Shown: piece by piece, positions 29,835 through 38,718 of the stretch
How positions within the stretch are numbered: the stretch's first letter is position 1
Layout of the letters: each line of letters starts with the position of its first letter
DNA from: Mesorhizobium sp. B2-4-15
GTDB taxonomy: Bacteria > Pseudomonadota > Alphaproteobacteria > Rhizobiales > Rhizobiaceae
Assembly (NCBI RefSeq): GCF_006658505.1
Contig: NZ_VFUZ01000022.1
Location: 1 to 64,000 of the forward strand
DNA: 64,000 nucleotides
Direction of reading: 5' to 3'
The notes under the pieces: generated by a model
Seen by the model: only the letters and a program-made list of their open reading frames with translations
Told to the model about the DNA's origin: nothing
Databases searched by the model: none
Made by a program: the position numbers and the translations under genes

Positions 29835-31427
29835 CTAACCGACCGTCGGCGTCGCGAGCAGCCAGAGGCCGAAGACGGTGTAAGCGATCATCAGCACGGT
29901 CAGCGGGAACTGGCCGAGCGCGGCGCGGGCAGGTCGCGGATGCAGGCGCCAGGCGCAGCCATGGGCGACGAGAACGGCGAGCACATGGCCTGTTATGATG
30001 GCGCCGGCCTGGATATTCCACAGCCACCAGGCTGAGCTGGCTCCGGCAACGATCCCGGCCTCGATCTGCATGTCGGCGGTGCCGAACAGGTTCCAGCCCA
30101 GCGCGAACGGATCGGAGAGGGAGGCCAGCGCATACTGGCCGTCGACCAGCAACGCCGTCAGATAGTGCGCGACATGATAGGCGAGTGCGATCGGCACGAT
30201 CGACCACACCAGAAGGCCAATTGCCTGGCTGAAGCGCTGATCGCCGCCGGCAAGGCGCTGGCCGAGGAAAACGGCGAAAAGAAACACCGCCGCCAGCAGC
30301 ACGAATGTCAGCACCAGTCCGAAAGTGCCGCTGCCGATCACGGTGGTGCGTCCCGGGAATTCGAGCGGATTGACGCCGAACAGGCCGAGCCAGAAAAAGG
30401 TTTTCGACAGGCCATCGAACGAGACCGAGGACAGCGCCAGCAGCAGGAAGGCCACGCCGCTGGGCGGCAATGGCTCGGCCGTCAGCAGCTTGGCCCCTGG
30501 CCAGCACAGAGCAAGCCGGCCTTCGCCGTCGCGCTCGACCGGCGCGAAGCGCGCCACCATCGAGAAGAAGACCGTCAGGAACTCGCCGCCGCGGCTCCAC
30601 TCCCGATAGCCGAACACCAGCATGGCGAGGAAGGCGAGCAGCCAGTAGAGGCCGGCGGCCCAAGCGAGACGAGCCGGGTCGTCGGGAGCCGGATCGATGA
30701 GTTCGAACCAGGCAAAGGCCAGGAACAGGATGACGGCCGGCCAGCGGCCGAGCCATCGGGGGAGGCGCCACGGTCCCTTGTCGCTCATGCTGAACAAGCG
30801 CGAGACCAGGCGCCACGCCCCGTGCCAGGGGTTGAGCCATGACCAGAGGTCGCCGAAGAGGCCCTGCAGCAGCGTGACGCCGGCCCACAGCAGCGTCCAG
30901 ACCACGAGCGGCAACGGGTTGGAGAGTGGGTCGCGGCTGCCAAAAAGGCCGGCGGCGATGAGGATTGAAAAGCCGGCAAAGGAGATCAGACTGATGGCCG
31001 TGCGAGCGCCGTCGCCGAAGACGAAAAGCGGCAGGCGCCGGCGCCAGAATTTGTCCAGAGCCGCCGGCGGCAGCAGCGCCAGCACGAGGAAGCTGACAGA
31101 CACGGCGAAAGCGCCGCCAGCCAGGTAGTAGCCGGTCGGGAGAAGCAGGACGTGGCCACGGTCGGAGGCATGGGCGAATGCGGTGGTGGGCGAGGCGCAG
31201 ATGAGGGCCAAAAGAATGAGGACGGGAGCACATTTTCGCCAGTCGAGATACTTCCCACCCCCCTCTGTCCTGCCGGACGTCTCCCCCGCAAGGGGGGAGA
31301 TCGGATGTCGCCGCGGCTTTCGCCAAACTTCTACGCCGCAGAATAAGGTGGCACGACAGAAGCTGCCAATCTCCCTCCCTGCGGGGGAGATGTCCGGCAG
31401 GACAGAGGGGGGCGCGAAGGAACTCAT
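29835..31427 (-). CDS. Multi-pass membrane protein of unknown function (fenitrothion-hydrolase-like annotation in relatives)
   Basis: A polytopic protein of at least 450 residues with about eleven hydrophobic segments, charged loops rich in Trp and Arg (WSWLNPWHGAWRLVSRLF), and a segment APVLILLALICASPTTAFAHA that reads as a signal peptide. I recall homologues in rhizobia annotated as fenitrothion hydrolase (FedA/FedB), but there is no visible hydrolase motif and I would not rely on it. The true start is unclear: the frame runs without stop through the whole family B repeat (31256-31412) to ATG 31427 and GTG 31451, and no ATG lies between the repeat and the signal segment in this frame. It follows pncB closely. 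Confidence 0.7.
   Translation of the reverse strand: MSSFAPPSVLPDISPAGREIGSFCRATLFCGVEVWRKPRRHPISPLAGETSGRTEGGGKYLDWRKCAPVLILLALICASPTTAFAHASDRGHVLLLPTGYYLAGGAFAVSVSFLVLALLPPAALDKFWRRRLPLFVFGDGARTAISLISFAGFSILIAAGLFGSRDPLSNPLPLVVWTLLWAGVTLLQGLFGDLWSWLNPWHGAWRLVSRLFSMSDKGPWRLPRWLGRWPAVILFLAFAWFELIDPAPDDPARLAWAAGLYWLLAFLAMLVFGYREWSRGGEFLTVFFSMVARFAPVERDGEGRLALCWPGAKLLTAEPLPPSGVAFLLLALSSVSFDGLSKTFFWLGLFGVNPLEFPGRTTVIGSGTFGLVLTFVLLAAVFLFAVFLGQRLAGGDQRFSQAIGLLVWSIVPIALAYHVAHYLTALLVDGQYALASLSDPFALGWNLFGTADMQIEAGIVAGASSAWWLWNIQAGAIITGHVLAVLVAHGCAWRLHPRPARAALGQFPLTVLMIAYTVFGLWLLATPTVG
31256..31412. repeat. Palindromic repeat, family B, copy 2
   Basis: CCCCCCTCTGTCCTGCCGGA on the left matches the inverse of CCGGCAGGACAGAGGGGGGC on the right. 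Inner blocks GTCTCCCCCGCAAGGGGGGA and CTCCCTCCCTGCGGGGGAGA are as in copy 1. It lies between pncB and the membrane-protein gene and is fully open in the membrane-protein frame. Confidence 0.82.
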
Positions 31428-31454
31428 ACTTGTCAAAGAGTCCCCCGCCACCTC

Positions 31455-32759
31455 TCACACCTTGACCAGCTGCTCCACGCGATCCTTCTCGCCAAAGATC
31501 CGCAGATAACGCTGGATCTCCTTCTCGTCGCCGGTCGCCTTGGCTGGATTATCGGAGAGCTTGACCGCCGGCCGGCCATTGGCCTCGGTGACCTTGCAGA
31601 CCAGCGATATGGCATCCAGGCTGTTGGTTTCCGTTGGCGCGCAGCCTTCGAAATCGTTGGTCAGATTGGTGCCCCAGCCGAAGGACATGCGCACCTTGCC
31701 CTTGAAGTGGCGGTACGTCTCCTCGATGGTTTCCACTTCGAGCCCATCGGAGAAGATCAGCAGCTTCTGCTTGGGGTCCTTGCCCTTCTCGCGCCACCAC
31801 GACAGGATCTTTTCGCCGCCCTCGATCGGCGGCGCGCTGTCGGGGCGGAAGCCGGTCCAGTCGGCCACCCAGTCCGGCGCGTCGCGCAGGAACGACGCCG
31901 TGCCGAAGGCGTCAGGCAGCACGATCAGCAGATTACCGCCATAATAGCGCTGCCAATCCTGCAGCACTTTGTAGGGCGCTTGCCGCAATTCCTTTTCCGA
32001 GTTTGCGAGGGCCGCGAACACCATCGGCAATTCATGTGCGTTGGTGCCGAGCGCTTCGAGGTCGTTGTCCATGGCCAGCAGCACGTTGGAGGTGCCGGTG
32101 AAGGCCTCGCCGATGCCTTCCTTCAGCGCTTCGACGCACCAGCGCTGCCACAGGAAGGAATGCCGCCGGCGCGTGCCGAAGTCGGAAATGCGGATGCCGG
32201 GCAGCGCCTTCAGCCGCTCGGTCTTGTCCCACATCTTGGCCTTGGCGCGGGCATAGAGCACGTCGAGCGTGAACGGCCCGAACGCCCGCATCGCGGCCCG
32301 CGAACGCAATTCGTTGATGATGGCGAGCGCGGGAATTTCCCACAGCGTGGTGTACATCCATGGGCCGGGAAAGGTCAGTTCGTACTGCCCGTCATGCTTG
32401 GCAAGCTCGTAGTCGGGCAACCTGAAGCCTTCCAGCCAGGCGAGGAATTCCGGCTCGAAAATCTGCTTGCGGCCATAGAAATTGTTGCCGCCGAGCCAGA
32501 TCATCTCCTTCTTGGAGAAGCGCAAGGTGCGGGCATGATCGAGTTGTTCGCGCAACTCGCCCTCGTCGATCTCGTCGGCAAGCCGCACCGAGGTGGTGCG
32601 GTTGATCAGCGAGAAGGTGGCGTCGACCTTGGGGTACATGCCCCAGATCATCTGCAACATCAAAAGCTTGTAGAAGTCGGTATCGAGCAGGCTGCGCACG
32701 ATCGGGTCGAGCTTCCAGGTATGGTTGTAGACGCGCCGCGCAATATCGGTCCTGGCCAT
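31455..32759 (-). CDS. pncB: Nicotinate phosphoribosyltransferase
   Basis: A 434-residue PncB (NAPRTase). Family stretches include [20 protein letters not shown] at the N-terminus, [17 protein letters not shown], the active-site region [17 protein letters not shown] with the conserved phosphoribosyl-binding Arg and His, GTSNVLLA, and [10 protein letters not shown] plus [11 protein letters not shown] for phosphate binding. It makes nicotinate mononucleotide from nicotinate and PRPP with ATP, the entry to NAD salvage. The ATG at 32759 ([15 protein letters not shown]) is preferred; an in-frame upstream start at 32810 adds an Arg-rich leader without ribosome site. It works downstream of the PncA at 22546. 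Confidence 0.95.
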   Translation of the reverse strand: MARTDIARRVYNHTWKLDPIVRSLLDTDFYKLLMLQMIWGMYPKVDATFSLINRTTSVRLADEIDEGELREQLDHARTLRFSKKEMIWLGGNNFYGRKQIFEPEFLAWLEGFRLPDYELAKHDGQYELTFPGPWMYTTLWEIPALAIINELRSRAAMRAFGPFTLDVLYARAKAKMWDKTERLKALPGIRISDFGTRRRHSFLWQRWCVEALKEGIGEAFTGTSNVLLAMDNDLEALGTNAHELPMVFAALANSEKELRQAPYKVLQDWQRYYGGNLLIVLPDAFGTASFLRDAPDWVADWTGFRPDSAPPIEGGEKILSWWREKGKDPKQKLLIFSDGLEVETIEETYRHFKGKVRMSFGWGTNLTNDFEGCAPTETNSLDAISLVCKVTEANGRPAVKLSDNPAKATGDEKEIQRYLRIFGEKDRVEQLVKV

Positions 32760-32894
32760 GTCTCGTTGTCGCCTTCGCTGCCTGCCATCCACAATCGCGA
32801 CAGGCCTCATAGCATCGAATTAGCCAAAACGCTGCCCGCTTTCAGGCTGGCCCGACAAAAAGAAGGGCCTGCATGCGGCCGGGCCTAGGCTGCA

Positions 32895-33869
32895 TCAGCT
32901 CGCGGGTTTGCCGCCCACCACCTTGAGCGCCGGACGTTTGCGTCGGGTCACGAGGCGGCCCGCGACCGGGGCGTCGGCGCGGCTGTCATCCTCGGCCTTC
33001 TCGGCGAACAGCCAGTCGATAAACACCTGTACGATCGGCGTCGTCCGCATCTCGTTGCGGCAGACGACATAGAAATCATCGACCGCCGGCACCGACAGGC
33101 TGAACGGCGCGACCAGCATACCCCTGGCCAGCAACGCGCTTGCCGTCACGGAATCGCCCAGCGCCACGCCGTGACCGTGCACCGCGGCCTCGGCCGCCAT
33201 GCGCGCATCACCCAGATGATGGCGGCGGCCGCGTTCGAGGTCCAGCGCATCGGCTGCCGCCAGCCAGGTGTGCCATTCGCGGCCGTCGTCGCCATGCAGG
33301 AACACATGGTAGGCGAGGTCGCGAACAGTGCGGATCGGGCGATTGTTGATCAGTGTCGGGCTGACCACCGGGAACAGTTCGAGGCCCGACCATTTGCGCA
33401 TCCAGCAATCGGTCCAGCTGCCATTGCCATAGTGCACGCAGACATCGATATGCGGCGCCCGGATATCCCTGGGATCGTTGGAAGGGATGAGCGTCAGCTG
33501 AATGTCGGGATACTGCGCGGTGAAGCTGCCGAGCCTTGGCGTCATCCACAAAAGCAGCAACGCCGGCACGCAGGACACCGAAAGCGCGCCGCTGCTTGCC
33601 GGCCGCGTCAGCCGCTGCGTGGCGGCGGCGATGCCGTCGAAAGCCGTTGACACCGCCGGCAAAAGCTCCGCGCCATGCGGCGTCAGCTTGACCCGCTGGC
33701 CAGATCGTTCGAACAGCCTGACGCCGAGCGACTGCTCCAGCGCCTTGATCTGGTGGCTGACGGCGCCATGCGTGACATTGAGCTCACTCGCCGCCTTGGT
33801 CAGCGAGCCATGGCGCGCCGTTGCCTCGAAGGCGCGCAACGGGTTCAGAGGGGGCAGGCGCTTGGCCAT
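32895..33869 (-). CDS. LysR-family regulator (GcvA-like), divergent from the ureohydrolase
   Basis: A 324-residue LysR protein. The winged HTH is LRAFEATARHGSLTKAASEL followed by NVTHGAVSHQIKALEQSLGVRLFER; a substrate-binding co-inducer domain follows (residues about 90-290), and the C-terminal tail is unusually basic (VTRRKRPALKVVGGKP). Start at ATG 33869; a GTG five codons upstream (33884) is less likely because it lies in the palindrome. Divergent orientation to the agmatinase-like gene and the CTGTGAG-N5-CTCACAG site suggest it controls both itself and the ureohydrolase-transporter operon. Confidence 0.9.
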   Translation of the reverse strand: MAKRLPPLNPLRAFEATARHGSLTKAASELNVTHGAVSHQIKALEQSLGVRLFERSGQRVKLTPHGAELLPAVSTAFDGIAAATQRLTRPASSGALSVSCVPALLLLWMTPRLGSFTAQYPDIQLTLIPSNDPRDIRAPHIDVCVHYGNGSWTDCWMRKWSGLELFPVVSPTLINNRPIRTVRDLAYHVFLHGDDGREWHTWLAAADALDLERGRRHHLGDARMAAEAAVHGHGVALGDSVTASALLARGMLVAPFSLSVPAVDDFYVVCRNEMRTTPIVQVFIDWLFAEKAEDDSRADAPVAGRLVTRRKRPALKVVGGKPAS

Positions 33870-33883
33870 GGACGCTCGGCTCA

Positions 33884-33902
33884 CTGTGAGATTTTCTCAC
33901 AG
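33884..33902. promoter_or_regulatory. Palindromic operator between LysR and the agmatinase-like gene
   Basis: CTGTGAG (33884-33890) and CTCACAG (33896-33902) form perfect 7-bp arms around ATTTT. The site fits the T-N11-A core of LysR operators and lies just upstream of the regulator's start, about 170 bp from the ureohydrolase start. Confidence 0.65.
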
Positions 33903-34075
33903 AAAACATCCTAACAATATCAATTGCTTTTTCAATGCGGCTGCCGGACACTTTGCCTGCAATCGCATCGAGACCTGAAATCTGCGGGCAGCGAGCGGGA
34001 CAGGCGACCCGGCCGGATGATGGTCGGTTCGCCCGAGGTCCCGCTGGTCGGCGACACCATCGAGGAGGAATGGAT

Positions 34076-35137
34076 ATGGGTTATAACAGCGGCAAGCTCG
34101 ACGCGTTGCGTCGCAAATATGGCGAGAGCCATGGCGGCGAGATGTTCGACCCGAAATTCCGCAAGGTCGCCGACAAGATCTTCTCCAAGAGCGGCACAAG
34201 GCTGGCGCCCTATTCCGGCATCCCGACCTTCCTCGCCGCGCCCTACCGCGAAATATCAGCGGAGAACCCGGATTTCGGCGACCTGCAGGTGGCCATGATC
34301 GGCGTGCCCATGGACCTAGGCGTCACCAACCGGCCGGGCTCGCGCTTTGGGCCGAGGGCGCTGCGCGCCATCGAGCGCATCGGCCCCTACAATCATGTGC
34401 TGGAATGCGCGCCGACGCACGAGCTGCGCGTGGCCGACATCGGCGACACGCCGTTCCGCAGCCGCTACCGGCTGGAGACCAGCCATGAGGACATCGAGCG
34501 CCGCGCCAACCAGATCGTCGATGCCGGTGTCATCCCGCTCTCGGTCGGCGGCGACCATTCGATCAGCCATCCGATCCTGAAGGCCGTCGGCAAGAAGGCT
34601 CCGGTGGGGCTGATCCACATCGATGCCCATTGCGACACCAGCGGTCTATTCGACATGACCAAGTTCCACCACGGCGGGCCGTTCCGCAACGCGGTGCTCG
34701 ATGGCGTGCTCGACCCGACGCGCACCATCCAGATCGGCATCCGCGGCTCGGCCGAATATCTCTGGGAGTTCACCTACGAGTCAGGGATGACCGTGGTGCA
34801 TGCAGAGGAGGTGACCGGGCTCGGCATTCCAGCCATTATTGAAAAGGCGCGCAGAATAGTCGGCGACGGCCCGACCTATGTGTCCTTCGACATCGACAGC
34901 GTCGACCCGGCCTTTGCCCCAGGCACCGGAACGCCGGAGGTCGGCGGTCTGACGACGCGCGAAGTGCTCGAACTGCTGCGCGGCCTCAAGGGTCTCAACA
35001 TCGTCGGCGGCGACGTCGTCGAGGTGGCACCGCAATATGACGCGACCACCAACACCGCGCATGCCGGCGCCCAGGTGCTGTTCGAGATACTGAGCCTGAT
35101 GGTGTTCAGCCCGGCCGTGATCGGCAAGGGAGCCTGA
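34076..35137 (+). CDS. Agmatinase-family ureohydrolase (agmatinase/guanidino-acid hydrolase)
   Basis: A 353-residue arginase-fold enzyme. All manganese ligands are visible: His in VGGDHSISHP, Asp-His-Asp in HIDAHCDTSG, and the two Asp in SFDIDSVDPAFAPGTGTPE. These enzymes split urea from a guanidino compound: agmatine, guanidinobutyrate or related molecules, and a few act on guanidine. The N-terminal 45 residues are longer than in E. coli SpeB. GAGGAGG seven bases before the ATG at 34076 fixes the start. The amino-acid ABC genes follow within 80 bp, suggesting import of the guanidino substrate. The exact substrate cannot be settled. Confidence 0.9.
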   Translation: MGYNSGKLDALRRKYGESHGGEMFDPKFRKVADKIFSKSGTRLAPYSGIPTFLAAPYREISAENPDFGDLQVAMIGVPMDLGVTNRPGSRFGPRALRAIERIGPYNHVLECAPTHELRVADIGDTPFRSRYRLETSHEDIERRANQIVDAGVIPLSVGGDHSISHPILKAVGKKAPVGLIHIDAHCDTSGLFDMTKFHHGGPFRNAVLDGVLDPTRTIQIGIRGSAEYLWEFTYESGMTVVHAEEVTGLGIPAIIEKARRIVGDGPTYVSFDIDSVDPAFAPGTGTPEVGGLTTREVLELLRGLKGLNIVGGDVVEVAPQYDATTNTAHAGAQVLFEILSLMVFSPAVIGKGA

Positions 35138-35217
35138 CGCCTGAAATCCAAGGCGGCCGCCGCGCTGGAGCCGGCGACCGCCTCAAACAATCAAAAGCTT
35201 CCAGAAGGGGAACGACA

Positions 35218-36024
35218 ATGACAATCCACTCGACACTGAAATCATCGATCGCCGCCGTCCTGATGCTGGGCGCGGGTCTTGGCATTGCCACGCAGGCCGC
35301 CAGCGCCGACGCGCTTGCCGATATCACCAAGGCCGGCACCATCAATGTCGGCGTCTTCGCCGACTTCCCGCCCTTCTCCTCGGCCAGCGCCGATATGAGC
35401 CTCAAGGGCTATGATATGGATGTTGCGCAATACATCGCAGATACGCTCAAGGTGAAGCTCAATCCCGTCGCCGTCACCGGCCAGAACCGCATTCCCTATC
35501 TGAACGACCATCGCGTCGATATCCTGATGAGCGTCGGCTACTCGAAGGAGCGCGAACAGGTGATCGACTTCGCCGCCGCCTATGCGCCCTACTACATCGC
35601 GGTGATCGGCCCCGCCGCAATGTCGGTCAAAGGCAAGGAAGACCTTGCCGGCAAGTCGATCGCCGTCAATCGCGGCACGCTCGAGGATACCTCGCTCACC
35701 GAGGCGGCACCGGCGTCGGCCGACATCAAGCGCTTCGACAACTACAATGCCGTGATCCAGGCCTTCATTTCCGGCCAGACCCAGCTGATGGTCGTCGGCA
35801 ATGATGTCGGCGCGCAGGTGCTGGCACGCCAGGAAGCGCTCAAGCCCGAGCAGAAGTTCCAGCTTCTGACTTCGCCCTCGCATATCGGCCTCAACAAGAA
35901 CGAGGACGGCCTGAAGAAGGCGGTCAACGACGCCATCGCCAAGATGCTGGCCGACGGCAAGCTGGACGAAAGCTCGAAAGCCTGGCTGAAGACGCCGCTC
36001 AACCCCGACAACCTCAAGGATTGA
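35218..36024 (+). CDS. Amino-acid-type ABC transporter substrate-binding protein
   Basis: A 268-residue type II periplasmic binding protein (SBP_bac_3). A Sec signal occupies the first 29 residues (hydrophobic core AAVLMLGAGLGIATQAA, cleavage near ASA-DALAD). The mature protein shows INVGVFADFPPFSSA, GYDMDVAQYIADTL and DILMSVGYSKEREQVIDFAAAYAPYY, all standard for polar amino acid binders. AAGGGG precedes the ATG. It is downstream of the ureohydrolase with two permease genes after it, so arginine-derived or other guanidino compounds are likely ligands, by inference. Confidence 0.92.
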   Translation: MTIHSTLKSSIAAVLMLGAGLGIATQAASADALADITKAGTINVGVFADFPPFSSASADMSLKGYDMDVAQYIADTLKVKLNPVAVTGQNRIPYLNDHRVDILMSVGYSKEREQVIDFAAAYAPYYIAVIGPAAMSVKGKEDLAGKSIAVNRGTLEDTSLTEAAPASADIKRFDNYNAVIQAFISGQTQLMVVGNDVGAQVLARQEALKPEQKFQLLTSPSHIGLNKNEDGLKKAVNDAIAKMLADGKLDESSKAWLKTPLNPDNLKD

Positions 36025-36030
36025 GCTCCC

Positions 36031-36687
36031 GTGGCCTTCGGCTGGCTTCCGGGTGCCCTGGGCGATATCGCGCACGGCGCGGCCACGACGATCCTGCTGA
36101 TCGCCGTGACCACGCTGGCGGGAACGCTGCTCAGCATCCTGGGTGCCGCGGGACGGCGAAACGGCCCTGTGCTGCTTCGCCGGGCCATCGCCTGGTATGT
36201 CGAGGTGATGCGCAACACGCCGTTCCTGGTGCAGCTGTTCTTCATCTTCTTCGGCCTGCCGAGCCTCGGGGTCAGGCTCGACCCGATCCTGGCCGCCATG
36301 CTGGCGATGACGCTCAACATGGCGGCTTATACGATCGAGATCGTCGGCGCCGGGCTTGATGCCGTCCCGCTCGGGCAGACGGAAGCCGCCCTGGCACTCG
36401 GGTTGCGGCCACGCCAGGTGTTCATCAAGATCGTGCTGCCGCAAGCGCTAAAAATTATCTATCCCGCGCTCACCAGCCAGATCGTCATCATGATGCTGGA
36501 GTCCGCCGTGGTCTCGCAGATCGCGGTGCGCGAGCTCACCTATGAGGCCGACATGCTGCAGGCGCGCACGTTCCGGTCCTTCGAGACCTATTTCGTCGTG
36601 ACGCTGGTCTATCTCCTGATGTCGATGGCCTTGCGCCGGCTTCTGGTCACCGGTGGGCGCCGCGCGCTTGGGGCTGGCGTGTCATGA
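36031..36687 (+). CDS. Amino-acid ABC transporter permease, subunit 1 (HisQ/HisM type)
   Basis: A 218-residue permease with five predicted helices. The N-terminal block GAATTILLIAVTTLAGTLLS, the RNTPFLVQLFFIFFGLPSLG motif and the coupling EAA loop TEAALALGLRPRQVFIKIVL are typical. GTG start (36031), with AAGGA about ten bases before. Stop overlaps the second permease start by four bases (ATGA). Works as a heterodimer with the following subunit. Confidence 0.92.
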   Translation: MAFGWLPGALGDIAHGAATTILLIAVTTLAGTLLSILGAAGRRNGPVLLRRAIAWYVEVMRNTPFLVQLFFIFFGLPSLGVRLDPILAAMLAMTLNMAAYTIEIVGAGLDAVPLGQTEAALALGLRPRQVFIKIVLPQALKIIYPALTSQIVIMMLESAVVSQIAVRELTYEADMLQARTFRSFETYFVVTLVYLLMSMALRRLLVTGGRRALGAGVS

Positions 36688-37331
36688 TCGAGTTCACCCT
36701 CTGGGATATCGTGCGCAACCTCCTGCTGGCCACACGCTGGACGGTGCTGTTGTCATTGGCCGCCTTCGTCGGCGGCGCGGTGGTTGGAATGGCGGTGCTG
36801 TTCTTCAGGATCGCCAAGAATAAGTGGAGCCGGCGTCTTGCCTCCGGCTACATCGCCCTGTTTCAGGGAACGCCGCTGTTGATGCAGCTCTTCCTGATGT
36901 TCTTTGGCCTGCCGATGCTGGGCCTGCGTATCGAGCCCTGGACCGCGGCGGTGCTCGGCCTCACCTTCTTCGCCAGCGCCTACCTCGCCGAGATCTGGCG
37001 TTCCGGCGTCGATGCCCTGCCGCTCGGCCAATGGGATGCCGGCGCCAGCCTCGGCCTGCACTATCTGCAGGAGCTGCGTCTGATCATCCTGCCGCAGGCG
37101 TTCTCGATCACCCGCGCGCCGACGGTCGGCTTCCTGGTGCAGCTGATCAAGTCGACCGCGCTGACCTCGATCATCGGCTTCGAGGAACTGGTGCGGACCT
37201 CCAACGCCATCAACAATGCCACTTTCGAGCCTTTCAAGGTCTACGGGCTGGTGGCGCTGATCTTCTTCCTCATGTGCTTTCCGCTGACGCAATACGCCCG
37301 CCGGTTGGAAAAGCGCGCGGCAGCTCATTGA
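36684..37331 (+). CDS. Amino-acid ABC transporter permease, subunit 2
   Basis: A 215-residue permease with the same fold as the preceding one: TVLLSLAAFVGGAVVGMAVL, FQGTPLLMQLFLMFFGLPML and the coupling loop WDAGASLGLHYLQELRLIIL. Last gene of the operon; no ATP-binding gene follows within the next 436 bp, nor is a GlnQ/HisP-type ATPase present anywhere in this window, so the importer must borrow its ATPase or use one encoded elsewhere. Confidence 0.92.
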   Translation: MIEFTLWDIVRNLLLATRWTVLLSLAAFVGGAVVGMAVLFFRIAKNKWSRRLASGYIALFQGTPLLMQLFLMFFGLPMLGLRIEPWTAAVLGLTFFASAYLAEIWRSGVDALPLGQWDAGASLGLHYLQELRLIILPQAFSITRAPTVGFLVQLIKSTALTSIIGFEELVRTSNAINNATFEPFKVYGLVALIFFLMCFPLTQYARRLEKRAAAH

Positions 37332-37767
37332 GAGCCGAAAGCGGTCCTGACCGTCCACCGTCTGGTCTTGTTATCTCCAAGTTTATATGATGAATAATCT
37401 CACTCCCCGAGTGAGCGCTCGCTTGGAAAGTCAGGCGTGACCGCAGAATGTGTGAGGGAGGCGAGATATCTGCGTGATCCTGCTCACAAGGATGACCGTG
37501 TGAAGCGCGCTGTACTCTGGATAGGGGTTGTCGGCGTCTGACTCTAGCGTAGAAAACAGTCTTACGAGTTGGGCGAACGCACATCCGCTGGTGGCGCCAA
37601 GCAGACCTGTGCTCCAAGCACGATTTTAGAAATCAATAGGCACAACAATGACATAGCGGTGCCCAGTTTCATCTCCTCCGGCGCGCCATTCAACACAGAA
37701 CTCCGAACGTCGCCGATTTCAAAGCTTGACGTGAAACGAGGGTTCGCGGCGGTTCTGGCTTGCCGGC
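37332..37767. other. 436-bp intergenic region
   Basis: No convincing gene on either strand. A small hairpin CTCACT-CCCCG-AGTGAG (37399-37415) follows the permease gene but lacks a T-run, so it is a weak end signal at best. The composition is more AT-rich than in the flanking genes. It should hold the promoter for the LysR gene at 37768. Confidence 0.5.
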
Positions 37768-38670
37768 ATGAGAAACTGTCCGCCGCTCCGCGCCTTGCAC
37801 GCCTTCGAGGCCGGCGCCCGGCACGGCAGCTTCAAGGCGGCAGCAGCGGAGCTCGGCGTGACACCGGCGATCAGCCATCAGATCCGCTCGTTGGAAGAAA
37901 TATGCGGCCGCAAGCTGTTCCAGCGCCGGCCGCGTCCGCTCGTGCTGACGAGTGCGGGAGCGCGACTGTTTCCTATCCTTCGCAACGGCTTTGATCTTCT
38001 CGCAGGCTCTCTTGCCGCGGTAGCCGAGCCGGATGTTCAATCGCCATTGCGGGTGACGAGCCCGAACGCTTTCGCAAGCCGATGGCTGGTGCCCCGGTTG
38101 CCGAAATGGCGAGTGGCCAACCCGGCCGTGCCACTGGGGATCATCGGGACGGACGCGGTACTCGACCTTCGTGCCGGCGCCGCGGATGTTGCGATCCGCT
38201 ACACGCGCCGCCCGCCTTTGGGCGTTGCCGCTCAGGAAGTGTGCCTCGATTCCTTCTTTCCCATCTGCAGTCCCCGATTGTTGGCGAGCGACGGACGGGC
38301 GATCGTGCGTGCCGCCGATCTCCTGCGGTATCCCCTGATCCATTTTGACTGGATGAACCGGTATCCGGACGCTCCCACCTGGCCCCGGTGGCTGGCGACG
38401 GCCCGTTCGATCGATCCGGACCTGGTCCCGGACAAAGCCTGGGATTTGAGCTTCCGCGAGGAACTGCACGCGATCGATGCGGTCGTCGCCGGGCAAGGCA
38501 TCGCGATCTGCAGTGACGTTGTGGTCGGCCGTGAACTGGAGAACGGCTCGCTCGTCAAGGCGCATCCATTGTCCTTGCCGAGCTACAGCTTTTATGTCGT
38601 CTGGATGCATCACGGTCCGCGATCCACGATCATGGAGCCATTCCTGGCATGGATGAGAACCGTTACGTGA
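37768..38670 (+). CDS. LysR-family regulator (GcvA/AmpR-like)
   Basis: A 300-residue LysR protein. HTH: LRALHAFEAGARHGSFKAAA followed by ELGVTPAISHQIRSLEEICGRKLFQR; effector domain from about residue 90, with GTDAVLDLRAGAADVAIRYT. It lies alone between the amino-acid ABC operon and a convergent glycosyltransferase-like gene, so no target is indicated. The two LysR genes at 33 and 38 kb flank the ureohydrolase-transporter operon, and both are of the GcvA type. Confidence 0.88.
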   Translation: MRNCPPLRALHAFEAGARHGSFKAAAAELGVTPAISHQIRSLEEICGRKLFQRRPRPLVLTSAGARLFPILRNGFDLLAGSLAAVAEPDVQSPLRVTSPNAFASRWLVPRLPKWRVANPAVPLGIIGTDAVLDLRAGAADVAIRYTRRPPLGVAAQEVCLDSFFPICSPRLLASDGRAIVRAADLLRYPLIHFDWMNRYPDAPTWPRWLATARSIDPDLVPDKAWDLSFREELHAIDAVVAGQGIAICSDVVVGRELENGSLVKAHPLSLPSYSFYVVWMHHGPRSTIMEPFLAWMRTVT

Positions 38671-38718
38671 GTGCTTGCCTGTGACCGTCCTCCCGGAGCC
38701 ACTTCCGGACGACAGGGA

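Noticed and set aside
28160-31415. CRISPR-like appearance of repeated hairpins
   Set aside because: The two family B elements are 3 kb apart, about 158 bp long, palindromic and without spacer arrays; no cas gene is present.
29835-31427. Assigning fenitrothion hydrolase function to the multi-pass membrane protein
   Set aside because: Recalled database label only; no hydrolase motif can be seen in the sequence.
37399-37415. Hairpin after the amino-acid permease as a terminator
   Set aside because: Six-base stem without a following T-run; too weak to call.
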